From: Candidatus Parvarchaeota archaeon UBA446
Lineage (GTDB): Archaea > Nanobdellota > Nanobdellia > Parvarchaeales > Parvarchaeaceae
DNA: 20,405 nucleotides
Direction: 5' to 3'
Assembly: GCA_002503215.1 (NCBI GenBank)
Contig: DARG01000033.1
Span: 495 to 20,899, forward strand
The notes under the pieces are model-generated. The model was not told the DNA's origin. It saw only the letters and a program-made list of their open reading frames with translations, and did no database searches. Position 1 is the stretch's first letter, and every line of letters starts with the position of its first letter. Shown here one piece after another: positions 13,709-20,405 of the stretch. The translations under genes were made by a program, and so were the position numbers.

Positions 13709-14419
13709 TTAATTTACGCTTACACATGCGGAGGCATAATCTCCAGAAGATGAGGGAGTTACTTCTACAACATATAGATTTAAATTAGAGAGAGGCAATG
13801 ATAAAGTTCCTGATATCTTATTTGGAGAAGAAGAAGATGTAGAACCTAATAAACTTGCTACGTATACTCCATCTGTTGTAAATACACTTAAATTAAATGT
13901 TACTGGTGTTGGTATTGGATCTAGAGAATAATTATAAAATTTCAAATTATAATTAAGAGTTTCGCTGCTTGAAGAAGCAGATATTGTGTCCGATTGAATT
14001 ATTAAAGAGACTGCAAATTTCAGACCGATGAATGTTTGATTATAATCTTCTTTTACAAAAGCCACATAAGTTCCGCCAGTAAGTGGCAACATACCCGATA
14101 CGTTCCCTGCAGGACTAGCAACTCCTAACTCAGTCGTAGTCTGTAGTTTTATTATATCTCCACAGAAGAAGGAATACTGTGGTTCAAGCAGAGGTATTGT
14201 TATTGGAAATGTCTGAATTGAACCGACTCCTTGTGCAGAAACGTAATTAGCCTGCTTTGCTATTGAACTTGCAACATTTGTTATATCATTTGCAGATGAA
14301 GTAGAAGCAAATGACCCATAGAAAAACACTGCATAGAATAGAAATGATGCTATCAATCCTATACCTATCGCTATAATTATCACATACTCGGTAGAATATT
14401 GTGCTTTTTTTGCTGACAT
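13709..14419 (-). CDS. Archaeal pilin/archaellin-like protein with class III signal peptide
   Basis: The 236 residues begin MSAKKAQYSTEYVIIIAIGIG. KKA then Q-Y-S-T-E-Y is a textbook class III signal, with Ala before the cut, Gln at +1, Ser at +3, Glu at +5 and Tyr at +6, followed by a helix of about 22 hydrophobic residues. The rest is a Ser/Thr-rich beta-domain with four N-glycosylation sequons and two Cys (in FFCGD and ASACVS). Such proteins are cut by a PibD/FlaK-like peptidase and form type IV pilus or archaellum-like filaments. The gene stands alone with its own promoter, which overlaps that of the divergent glycosyltransferase, so they may be co-regulated. Subtype (pilin or archaellin) is not determined. 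Confidence 0.8.
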   Translation of the reverse strand: MSAKKAQYSTEYVIIIAIGIGLIASFLFYAVFFYGSFASTSSANDITNVASSIAKQANYVSAQGVGSIQTFPITIPLLEPQYSFFCGDIIKLQTTTELGVASPAGNVSGMLPLTGGTYVAFVKEDYNQTFIGLKFAVSLIIQSDTISASSSSETLNYNLKFYNYSLDPIPTPVTFNLSVFTTDGVYVASLLGSTSSSSPNKISGTLSLPLSNLNLYVVEVTPSSSGDYASACVSVN

Positions 14420-14435
14420 AAATATTAATAATTAT

Positions 14436-14451
14436 CTTTTAAGTATTAAAT
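14436..14451. promoter_or_regulatory. Back-to-back TATA-like elements for a divergent pair
   Basis: The ATGs at 14419 (leftward) and 14465 (rightward) are only 45 nt apart. CTTTTAAG (14436-14443) serves the rightward gene and ATTTAAT read leftward (14445-14451) serves the leftward one, each about 26 nt from its ATG. The two TATA sites sit almost end to end, so one factor complex would probably block the other. Confidence 0.45.
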
Positions 14452-14464
14452 ATTAGATATACTT

Positions 14465-15601
14465 ATGAATAAAAAAATAAAAATAGCCCTTTTTGTACCT
14501 TGGATAAAAAGCAAAGGCGGTGTTGAAAGAACTATCCTTCGGATCCTTGAAAACCCTTTGTATGAATGTGATGTTTATACTTTCTTTTACAATAAAAAAA
14601 GCACATTTGAAGAGTTTAATAAGTATAATATAAATGTTATTGGAAAACTAAATAGTAAAGGATTTATAGGTAAGGGACTAGGGCTATTTTTAAAATTATT
14701 ATCTACAAAAATAAAAGGTCTAGAAGAATATGATATTTTTATTGTATCAACAGCTGGTATAGCAGAATTTATAACAATAAGAAATAAGCATAAAAAGACT
14801 GTGGCGCTGTGCCATACTCCATTAAGAGTTGCCCATAATATGTATGATTATTATAAAAAAGAAGGACTAAAAAATAAAATTATTTTGCCAGTGGCAATAC
14901 CAATATACAAGGCTTTTGAAAAGACCTCTTGGAAAAACATAGACTCTGCTGTAGTGCTAAGTAAAGAAGTAAAGAACAGGATAATAAACTATGGTCTTTT
15001 ACCGGATAAAAAAATATTTGATATTGGCCCACATGTAGATTACTCTAATATTAAAAAAACCCATTATAAAACTGAAAAAATAATATTTTATCCAAGTAGA
15101 TTTATAAAGTACAAAAGGCAGGATCTGGCAGTAAAATCCTTTAATTTATCTGGACTAGCAAAATTAGGTTTTAAACTTGTTATTGCAGGATTTGCAGAAG
15201 ACGAGAAATATTTTTCGAAGATAAAATCTATGGAGAATAACAGTATAATAATAAAGAAAAACTTGTCAGAAAAAGAACTTGATGACCTTTACAGTAGATG
15301 TTATGCTACTATATTCCTAGCAATAAACGAGGATACTGGATTAACTCCATTGGAATCTCTTGCATACGGAAAACCAGTAATATCCGTAAATGAAGGTGGG
15401 CCAAAGGAGTTTATAAAAAATGGAAAAAATGGATTACTTGTGGACGCAAACGAAAGAAGTATTTCAAATGCTTTAATTAGAATAACTAATTCTAAATTTT
15501 ACGCAAAATTAGTAAATGGCGCAAAAAACTCAAAGAGATATGATGAAAAAGAATTTATGAAAAACTTTGATGAAGCCATTGAAACTATACTTACAAGATA
15601 G
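14465..15601 (+). CDS. GT4-family glycosyltransferase
   Basis: The 378 residues show the GT-B two-domain layout. The N-terminal Rossmann-like half has IALFVPWIKSKGGVERT with the GG loop (residues 7-23). The C-terminal half has FYPSRFIKYKRQD (208-220), VIAGFAEDEKYF and the retaining-type E-x7-E motif EDTGLTPLE (289-297), followed by EGGPKEFIKNGKNGLLVD. Enzymes of this family move sugars from nucleotide-sugar donors to glycans, lipids or proteins. No membrane helix is seen. The gene is leaderless, opposite the pilin-like gene and 31 nt before a sugar-nucleotide transferase, so a role in glycan or N-glycan building on surface proteins is plausible. The substrate is unknown. Confidence 0.87.
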   Translation: MNKKIKIALFVPWIKSKGGVERTILRILENPLYECDVYTFFYNKKSTFEEFNKYNINVIGKLNSKGFIGKGLGLFLKLLSTKIKGLEEYDIFIVSTAGIAEFITIRNKHKKTVALCHTPLRVAHNMYDYYKKEGLKNKIILPVAIPIYKAFEKTSWKNIDSAVVLSKEVKNRIINYGLLPDKKIFDIGPHVDYSNIKKTHYKTEKIIFYPSRFIKYKRQDLAVKSFNLSGLAKLGFKLVIAGFAEDEKYFSKIKSMENNSIIIKKNLSEKELDDLYSRCYATIFLAINEDTGLTPLESLAYGKPVISVNEGGPKEFIKNGKNGLLVDANERSISNALIRITNSKFYAKLVNGAKNSKRYDEKEFMKNFDEAIETILTR

Positions 15602-15611
15602 ATTTATAAAG
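15601..15611 (+). promoter_or_regulatory. TATA box for the RHH-nucleotidyltransferase gene
   Basis: GATTTATAAAG is centred 26 nt before the ATG at 15633. This confirms that translation starts at the ribbon-helix-helix domain and not at the later ATG near 15774. It overlaps the stop codon region of the glycosyltransferase. Confidence 0.55.
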
Positions 15612-15632
15612 TAATATTTTATATGAAATAGT

Positions 15633-16454
15633 ATGAAAGATAGAATAACTATTACTATTAATAAAAAAACTTTGGAAAGAATAGATAACACCATCGATGG
15701 AATTAATATACCTAACAGGTCTATAGCTATAGAAAAAATTATAAATAGTCATTTTGAGCCTACAAAAAATAAAATGGCATTTATACTTGCAGGAGGATCA
15801 GGTACAAGATTAAGACCGCTTACATATGAAATACCAAAACCGATGATGCCAGTTAATGGAAGACCTATTCTAGAGTATATTGTAGACCAGCTTAAGAGAG
15901 CTGATTTTCTTGATATAATAATCTCTGTAGGTTATTTAGGCAGCAGGATAAGAGAGTACTTTGGGGATGGAAGTAAATTTGGAGTTAAAATAAGATATTC
16001 CGAAGAAACCAGTCCGATGGGAACAGGTGGAGCAATAAAAAAAGAACAGAATCTATTACATGATGATTTTATTGTTTTGAATGGAGACAACCTATTTGAT
16101 TTTGATCTGAATAAGATTTATGAATTCCACAAAAAAAATAAACCATTGGCGACTATAGCTCTTGTTTCAAGAGATAACGTTTCTCAATTTGGCGTAGTTG
16201 AACTGGAAGGAAACAAAATAGTAAAGTTCATAGAAAAACCAAAGACCGAACAAGTTTCCCACCTTGTAAACGCAGGAGTGTATGTATTAAGTCCTTCTTT
16301 TCTTAATTTTATTCCTGCTGGAAATTCTAATATCTCAAATACATTTGAAAAAGTTGCAGAAAAAAAAGTAGTTGATGGGTTTATCTACTCTGGTAAATGG
16401 CTGCCTTGTGATAGCTTAGATTTATATGAAAAAGCTATAAAAACCTGGCCTTAG
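15633..16454 (+). CDS. Sugar-1-phosphate nucleotidyltransferase with N-terminal ribbon-helix-helix domain
   Basis: Residues 1-45 look like an RHH/CopG DNA-binding fold: a beta-strand DRITITINKKTLERID, then two helices around PNRSIAIEKIINSHF. From about residue 48 a nucleotidyltransferase begins with FILAGGSGTRLRPLTYEIPK, the nucleotide-binding and catalytic signature. It continues with GYLGSRIREYFGDGSKFG and the metal-binding NGDN near 150. The protein should make an NDP-sugar (ADP-, UDP-, dTDP- or GDP-linked) from NTP and sugar-1-phosphate. Length 273 is near the usual 235-250 plus the added domain. The fusion could let a metabolic enzyme bind DNA or dimerise through RHH. No active-site loss is seen. 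It ends in a 4-nt overlap with aIF5B. Confidence 0.85.
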   Translation: MKDRITITINKKTLERIDNTIDGINIPNRSIAIEKIINSHFEPTKNKMAFILAGGSGTRLRPLTYEIPKPMMPVNGRPILEYIVDQLKRADFLDIIISVGYLGSRIREYFGDGSKFGVKIRYSEETSPMGTGGAIKKEQNLLHDDFIVLNGDNLFDFDLNKIYEFHKKNKPLATIALVSRDNVSQFGVVELEGNKIVKFIEKPKTEQVSHLVNAGVYVLSPSFLNFIPAGNSNISNTFEKVAEKKVVDGFIYSGKWLPCDSLDLYEKAIKTWP

Positions 16455-18163
16455 AGCTTTTTTATCTTTCTTATCTCAGATAAAGCCTCTAAATAATCTT
16501 CTGTTAAATCTTCAGTTAAATCGTAAAACTTTATTATGTCTGGTAGCTCTATGTCTGTGTATAATAAATCGTCTTCTAGTATGTTCCTGCCATAGACAGC
16601 ATCATCTATGCTTATAGCTACCCTATCTCCTTTTATGGCATTTGATAATTTAGTTTTGTCAGACTGTATATCTAATATCCTTCCTATTCTCTGACCTTTT
16701 GCATTTATGATTGGATAATTTTGACGTATTTCACCCAAGAGAATTTCCGCCCCGAATACACATGGTCCAGACCTACGGAATATATTTCCTTTTAAGAACA
16801 AAAATTTAGATGGAAGCCTTAATGTTTTCTTCCTATTTTCCAAGCCCATATTTTTCAATTCCTGTTGGAAATTTATGTATGTTTCAAATAGAGTGTAAAT
16901 TGAATTTGAACTTATAATTTTTACGGAATAGTCGTTGGATATGGATTCAGTCTGTTTAGATACTGGTACGTTAAAACAAAGTATTGCCCCACCATTTACA
17001 CTTGCTGTTGTTATATCTATCTTAGAGGGCTCTCCTATTTTTGTCTTACCTACAGCAATCCCTTGTGCCTGCGCTATTTTTCTTATTGCATCTATACTTC
17101 CCAAAGAATCTGCACATACTACTACGCCTTTGCTTTCATCGCCCGTAGAACCAATGGCATCTTTAACTTGGTTTATTAAGTCTGCCTTCTCCTGCTCATT
17201 TGAAAAAACATTTATAGATGTGCCTATCATTGCATTCGGCTCCTGTAGAATCAACCTTATAGGGGTGGTTGCTTCGATTTCTTGCAGACTTTCATACTTT
17301 CCAAAGTTCTCTCTGCTTTCTTCAAGAGGTATAAGGCGCATTATACCTTTTACTTTATTCTCAGAAGGACCTTCTACAGTAGTAGTTATTACTGTATCTC
17401 CCACCTTCAACTTTCCTGAGTATACTATTGCATCATATACTTTTCCTAGTCCTTTTACATTTTTTTCTTCTAGGATGGCCGCGCTGTTCTTATCGGAATT
17501 TGTCAACTCAATGTACCTTTGACTGAGCCCTATTAGCATAACTATTAGATCTTTTATGCCTATGCCATTTGGAGATGCTAGAGGTACTATTGCCACTTCT
17601 TTGGTAAAATCTTTTACTCTGTCATACCTTTCTGCCTGAAATCCGTAGATAGAAAAATCTGTTATTAGTTTGTATATCTTTTCATCCAGAAACTGTTTAT
17701 AATTTTCTGGCTGTTTTGATATAAATTCTATAAAAGACGAGTCTTTGATATTAAAAAACCCTCTTATTGTATCAATCTTTGTTAATGCTACTAAGAAAGG
17801 AGTCTTATATGATTTTAGTATCTCTATTGATTCTATTGTCTGATTCTGTATACCCTCTGTTACATCTACAGTAAGTATTGCTATGTCTGCTATGGATGCC
17901 CCTCTCTTTCTTAACGTAACGAATGCTTCATGACCTGGGGAGTCTATAAAAAGTATACTTGGAACTTTTATGTCTATATTAAATTTTTTAAGCAAGTCGT
18001 CAGAAATATCTTTTATTCGCTCGGTAGGAACTTCCGTAACTCCTATATTCTGGGTAAGGCCTCCGCTTTCTTTGTATGCAGTCATTGTATTTCTTATAGC
18101 GTCCATTATACTTGTCTTTCCTGCATCAACATGACCTAAAAACGCACAAATTGGAGATCTCAT
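16451..18163 (-). CDS. infB: Translation initiation factor aIF5B
   Basis: The 570 residues are the archaeal aIF5B GTPase that joins the ribosomal subunits and guides initiator tRNA. The G domain shows GHVDAGKTS (10-18), the switch I GGLTQNIGVTE (34-44), DSPGH (74-78) and TKID (128-131). Domain II, the long linker and the C-terminal domain follow in order, with the RRSGPCVFGAEILLGE block near 460 and the CTD beta-barrel to the end. Length fits archaeal members; no intein is seen. I chose the ATG at 18163 because a TATA box at 18187-18196 puts the transcript start there. A TTG at 18184 would add seven unconserved residues. Position 14 is Ala where bacteria have His, as variable positions in this family allow. 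Confidence 0.95.
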   Translation of the reverse strand: MRSPICAFLGHVDAGKTSIMDAIRNTMTAYKESGGLTQNIGVTEVPTERIKDISDDLLKKFNIDIKVPSILFIDSPGHEAFVTLRKRGASIADIAILTVDVTEGIQNQTIESIEILKSYKTPFLVALTKIDTIRGFFNIKDSSFIEFISKQPENYKQFLDEKIYKLITDFSIYGFQAERYDRVKDFTKEVAIVPLASPNGIGIKDLIVMLIGLSQRYIELTNSDKNSAAILEEKNVKGLGKVYDAIVYSGKLKVGDTVITTTVEGPSENKVKGIMRLIPLEESRENFGKYESLQEIEATTPIRLILQEPNAMIGTSINVFSNEQEKADLINQVKDAIGSTGDESKGVVVCADSLGSIDAIRKIAQAQGIAVGKTKIGEPSKIDITTASVNGGAILCFNVPVSKQTESISNDYSVKIISSNSIYTLFETYINFQQELKNMGLENRKKTLRLPSKFLFLKGNIFRRSGPCVFGAEILLGEIRQNYPIINAKGQRIGRILDIQSDKTKLSNAIKGDRVAISIDDAVYGRNILEDDLLYTDIELPDIIKFYDLTEDLTEDYLEALSEIRKIKKL

Positions 18164-18186
18164 AGAAAGTAGATAGGAAGTCAACT

Positions 18187-18196
18187 AATATAAAAA
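18187..18196 (-). promoter_or_regulatory. TATA box for the aIF5B gene
   Basis: Read leftward, TTTTTATATT is centred about 28 nt before the ATG at 18163 and only a few nt before the TTG at 18184, which excludes that upstream start. Confidence 0.55.
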
Positions 18197-18247
18197 TTTA
18201 TTTTCCGGCTATGTTAATGTTTTTAAAAAATAAATGAAATTATGTAT

Positions 18248-18253
18248 AAAAAA
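18248..18253 (-). terminator. T-tract terminator after the dCTP-deaminase-like gene
   Basis: Six T's (leftward strand) lie 12 nt after the stop at 18265, with another T-rich run further on around 18219-18231. Oligo-T alone can stop archaeal RNA polymerase, so this is a reasonable intrinsic terminator before the aIF5B promoter. Confidence 0.4.
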
Positions 18254-18264
18254 GCAGCTACATT

Positions 18265-19137
18265 TTACAAATAATGAGATTTAATAGAGCTGTCTTTATA
18301 ACCTCTTTTTACTTTTCCGTATATTTTGTATTCTTTTAAATCTAAGACATTATCACCTACTTTCAGTATGCACTCAGAATCCTCTCCCATGATCAAAGCA
18401 AAAAGATTACCGGAATAACCGGGATCTACATAACTAAGATTTTTTCTCTTATTTACTAGACCTAATGATCCTATACTGTAACAGGTAGCTATAGCAGCCA
18501 TATTATTACCAGAGTAATCTACCTTCTCTTTTGAGATACATTTTATATATGTATCTCTACAGATCTTTATATTTTGTTCATAATATTTGTAAAAGAGTTC
18601 ATTATCTTTTATACCATCTGTGGGAGTAACTTTCAAATCAATTTTTGGAACCAATATATCTCCTATATGAAAAGTATATCGTTTATTATTGTTATCATTA
18701 CCTTTTACACCAACTAGTTGTATTATCCTGTCTCCTTTTCTTATATCAACAGCTAAATTTCCAGGTTCTATCGAACAAAGAAGTTTGTTAGAAGCAAAAT
18801 TTGAAGATATTTTTAGATAGCCTTCTACTGGTGATATGTTTACAAGTGAACGACCAAAAGAACTTCTGGGTATCACATAGAAATTTATATTACTTTTAAT
18901 ATTTGTACTTACGCTCTCGAGAGTATCCATATAATAATGATGTTTTGGCTCTAAATGATATAATCCTTCAAGATCATAGGGAATCTCCTTTCCAGAAGAA
19001 TCATAAATTTTTCCTAATCTTAGATCTATAGACGCAGGTCTTATCTGATAATCCTCTAACTTAGGAGATAACGTCAAATAACCATTATCAATTAATTGTT
19101 CTAGTTTAGAATCTGCCAGTATTTTACCTTTTACCAT
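18265..19137 (-). CDS. dcd: dCTP deaminase/dUTPase-family protein with duplicated domain
   Basis: The 290 residues contain two dUTPase-fold blocks. The first shows QIRPASIDLRLG (31-42) and RSSFGRSLV (91-99) of the dCTP-deaminase family. The second shows AIATCYSIGSLGLVN and VDPGYSGNLFALIMGE (237-252). Single-domain Dcd is near 170-200 residues, so this resembles the two-domain 2'-deoxycytidine 5'-triphosphate deaminases. Such enzymes convert dCTP to dUTP, supplying dTMP synthesis and limiting misincorporation. In E. coli Dcd a Glu follows the DPGW..G strand (LEFYN); at the matching place here I see Leu, so the catalytic residue may be lost, shifted, or supplied by the other repeat. The gene is leftward and isolated, with a TATA-like box upstream. 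Confidence 0.7.
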   Translation of the reverse strand: MVKGKILADSKLEQLIDNGYLTLSPKLEDYQIRPASIDLRLGKIYDSSGKEIPYDLEGLYHLEPKHHYYMDTLESVSTNIKSNINFYVIPRSSFGRSLVNISPVEGYLKISSNFASNKLLCSIEPGNLAVDIRKGDRIIQLVGVKGNDNNNKRYTFHIGDILVPKIDLKVTPTDGIKDNELFYKYYEQNIKICRDTYIKCISKEKVDYSGNNMAAIATCYSIGSLGLVNKRKNLSYVDPGYSGNLFALIMGEDSECILKVGDNVLDLKEYKIYGKVKRGYKDSSIKSHYL

Positions 19138-19155
19138 CCATAAAATAATCTATTT

Positions 19156-19166
19156 ACATATTAATA
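19156..19166 (-). promoter_or_regulatory. TATA-like box for the dCTP-deaminase-like gene
   Basis: Read leftward, ATATTAATATG is centred about 25 nt before the ATG at 19137, consistent with a leaderless mRNA. It is weaker than others in the window. Confidence 0.4.
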
Positions 19167-19219
19167 TTTTACTATTAATAAGTAAATTAAATATATCTTA
19201 AATTAAAAAACCTGCAAAG

Positions 19220-19229
19220 GTTTATATTG
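19220..19229 (+). promoter_or_regulatory. TATA box for the nucleoside diphosphate kinase gene
   Basis: GTTTATATTG is centred about 25 nt before the ATG at 19250. No Shine-Dalgarno is present. Confidence 0.55.
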
Positions 19230-19249
19230 AATTATCCACAAAAAGTAAT

Positions 19250-19900
19250 ATGGAAGAAATGTTGATATTACTAAAACCTGATGGAATGGTACGAAGATAC
19301 TCTGGAGCAAGGGCTCTTAAAAGCATACTTGAATTAAATCCAGAAATAAAATTTTTTGAAATAATTAAACCTGATAAAGATTTTCTTGCCGAAAAACATT
19401 ATGGTGAGCATAAAGGAAAATTTTTCTATGATAATCTTATAAATTTTATGAGCTATACGGAGTTAGCAGTTATAATAGCCGCTGGTGATAATATAACTGA
19501 GAAAGTAAGAAATCTTCTTGGCAAGACGATGTGTGAGAAAGCCGACCCACTTTCTATAAGAGGTAGATATGGTACTACTAAAGGTATAAATCTTGTACAC
19601 GCGTCTGACAGCAAAGAAACAGCGGAAAAAGAGACTACCCTTTGGAAAAGCATAATAAAAATCGAAACGAGTAAAAATTATCTAGAAGAAATGAAAAAAT
19701 ATATAAGTAAATATGAAAACTTCCCTATGATAGATTCGGTAAGGTATAGAGAAATATCAAAAGCTTTAACTGACAAAGAGATAGAAAAAGGCGATGCTGA
19801 AAAAATACTAAAGGAATTATTAATGAGAGAAACTGATTTTGAAGAAGATAAAGTAAAAGAACTTCCGGCACTTATAACTGAGAATATACTACTTGGTTGA
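19250..19900 (+). CDS. ndk: Nucleoside diphosphate kinase with C-terminal extension
   Basis: NDK passes the gamma phosphate from ATP to other NDPs through a phosphohistidine. The 216 residues hold LILLKPDGMVRR near the start (Lys 9), HYGEHKGKFFYDNLINFM (50-67), and RGRYGTTKGINLVHASDS (104-121) with the catalytic His at 117. The standard NDK ends near residue 150 after the LW... helix, but this one continues about 70 residues as a charged, helical extension (about 145-216) with no obvious membrane segment. The extension is not a recognised domain. It could oligomerise or localise the enzyme. The gene is leaderless and monocistronic. With the dCTP-deaminase-like gene next door it covers dNTP supply. 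Confidence 0.9.
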   Translation: MEEMLILLKPDGMVRRYSGARALKSILELNPEIKFFEIIKPDKDFLAEKHYGEHKGKFFYDNLINFMSYTELAVIIAAGDNITEKVRNLLGKTMCEKADPLSIRGRYGTTKGINLVHASDSKETAEKETTLWKSIIKIETSKNYLEEMKKYISKYENFPMIDSVRYREISKALTDKEIEKGDAEKILKELLMRETDFEEDKVKELPALITENILLG

Positions 19901-19929
19901 TATAAAATAAACAATTGAAATTAAAAAAC

Positions 19930-19955
19930 ATTAGTCTATACACTCTATGACTAAT
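19930..19955. terminator. Hairpin after the ndk gene, candidate 3'-end element
   Basis: ATTAGTC(T)ATA pairs with TATGACTAAT over 10 bp with one bulged T and the loop CACTC. It begins 30 nt after the ndk stop, and a repeated TACTATAAA follows on its right (19955-19963 and 19975-19983). It may mark the ndk 3' end or act as a site for a DNA-binding factor ahead of the next promoter. Confidence 0.4.
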
Positions 19956-19990
19956 ACTATAAAATAGATTTTAGTACTATAAAGATATTA

Positions 19991-19998
19991 ATATAAGT
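19991..19998 (+). promoter_or_regulatory. TATA-like box for the second nucleotidyltransferase
   Basis: ATATAAGT lies about 28 nt before the ATG at 20023, the usual leaderless spacing here. Confidence 0.45.
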
Positions 19999-20022
19999 TT
20001 ATTTCAATATAGATTATTTAAC

Positions 20023-20405
20023 ATGGGATACACGGAGATTAAAACGGCCGTGATATTAGCGGCTGGAAATGGAAGTCGTCTTCGCCCATTTACCAACTTT
20101 ATCCCAAAGACAATGGTTCCTTATAGAGACAAACCTTTAATATACCACCACATAATGAATTGCTATAACAACGGTATAAAGGATATAATAGTCGTGACAA
20201 GAAAAGATGAAGATAACGATTATTCATTTAGGTTTCAGAATGAATATTTAAAGGATTTAGAAAGGCAATTAAGAGATAAAGATAAAGAAGTAAGAATAAA
20301 ACTAATTTATCAGGAAGAAGATAAATATTTGAAAAAACCAAAGGGGCCAGCAGCTGCATTGGCAATGGCTGAAGATGAACTAAGAGGAAAATCTTACATT
20401 ACATT
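20023..20405 (+). CDS. Sugar-1-phosphate nucleotidyltransferase, cut by window edge
   Basis: The frame is open to the right edge (127 codons visible). It starts MGYTEIKTAVILAAGNGSRLRP, where LAAGNGSRLRP and the later FIPKTMVP match the nucleotide-binding signature and KP motif of the NDP-sugar pyrophosphorylase family. The region KKPKGPAAALAMAED resembles the conserved G.A.A segment before the catalytic Asp in the UTP-glucose/dTDP-glucose type. No RHH domain is fused here, unlike the enzyme at 15633. The sugar and NTP cannot be told from this portion. Confidence 0.8.
   Translation, partial: MGYTEIKTAVILAAGNGSRLRPFTNFIPKTMVPYRDKPLIYHHIMNCYNNGIKDIIVVTRKDEDNDYSFRFQNEYLKDLERQLRDKDKEVRIKLIYQEEDKYLKKPKGPAAALAMAEDELRGKSYIT

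Noticed and set aside
13693..13709. 7-bp inverted repeat of A and T overlapping the pilin-like gene's stop
   Set aside because: It consists only of A/T pairs in AT-rich sequence, so chance is likely. It is mentioned only beside the stronger hairpin.
18164..18184. Seven-residue N-terminal extension of aIF5B from a TTG
   Set aside because: The TATA box lies almost on this codon, so it would not be inside the mRNA, and the extension is not part of the family.
19901..20022. tRNA or CRISPR-like element in the gap after ndk
   Set aside because: No cloverleaf or evenly spaced repeats. Only one hairpin and a short direct repeat are present.

Overview
The window looks like a compact, AT-rich archaeal chromosome segment. 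Archaeal or eukaryote-type information genes are scattered among surface-protein genes: eL15, eL33, transcription factor B, Trm1, aIF5B, GINS51 and a Hef-type helicase. Several predicted surface proteins start with archaeal class III (prepilin-type) signal peptides. Genes overlap heavily, and nearly every first gene of a transcription unit has a TATA-like box about 26 nt before its start codon, so leaderless mRNAs are the rule. Small proteins, a shortened eL15 and this compaction suggest a DPANN-type archaeon, perhaps Micrarchaeota or Parvarchaeota. The phylum is my inference and is not proven by the sequence.

Layout. Positions 1-1079 hold the first codons of a leftward class III signal-peptide gene and a leftward beta-propeller, glycosidase-like gene. 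Positions 1154-5597 run rightward: a pilin-like protein, a C-terminally short eL15, then two units of membrane-anchored, sequon-rich surface proteins, three of which are cysteine-rich (2084-3640 and 3682-5597). Positions 5594-7696 are a leftward GINS51-Hef helicase operon. Positions 7729-10110 are a leftward operon of unknown function: one 577-residue soluble protein followed by four proteins of 46-57 residues, each with a single membrane segment and packed with gaps of 1-2 nt or a 4-nt overlap. Positions 10237-11575 hold a nucleotidyltransferase gene that overlaps eL33. Positions 11572-13576 are Trm1 and TFB, leftward, with TFB behind a 12-bp perfect inverted repeat built from two TATA-like boxes.

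Positions 13709-16454 hold a leftward pilin-like gene, a divergent GT4 glycosyltransferase, and a sugar-nucleotide transferase fused to an N-terminal ribbon-helix-helix domain. Positions 16451-19137 hold aIF5B and a duplicated dCTP deaminase/dUTPase-like gene, both leftward. Positions 19250-20405 hold a nucleoside diphosphate kinase with a long C-terminal extension and the start of a second sugar nucleotidyltransferase.

Two themes stand out. The first is information processing and nucleotide supply. The second is a cell-surface programme of pilin-like and cysteine-rich anchored proteins with many N-glycosylation sequons, alongside glycosyltransferase and sugar-activating enzymes that could decorate them. 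The least explained part is the 577-residue protein with its four mini-membrane proteins. No tRNA, rRNA, CRISPR array or insertion sequence was seen, and once the short genes are added no stretch over 300 bases lacks a gene.
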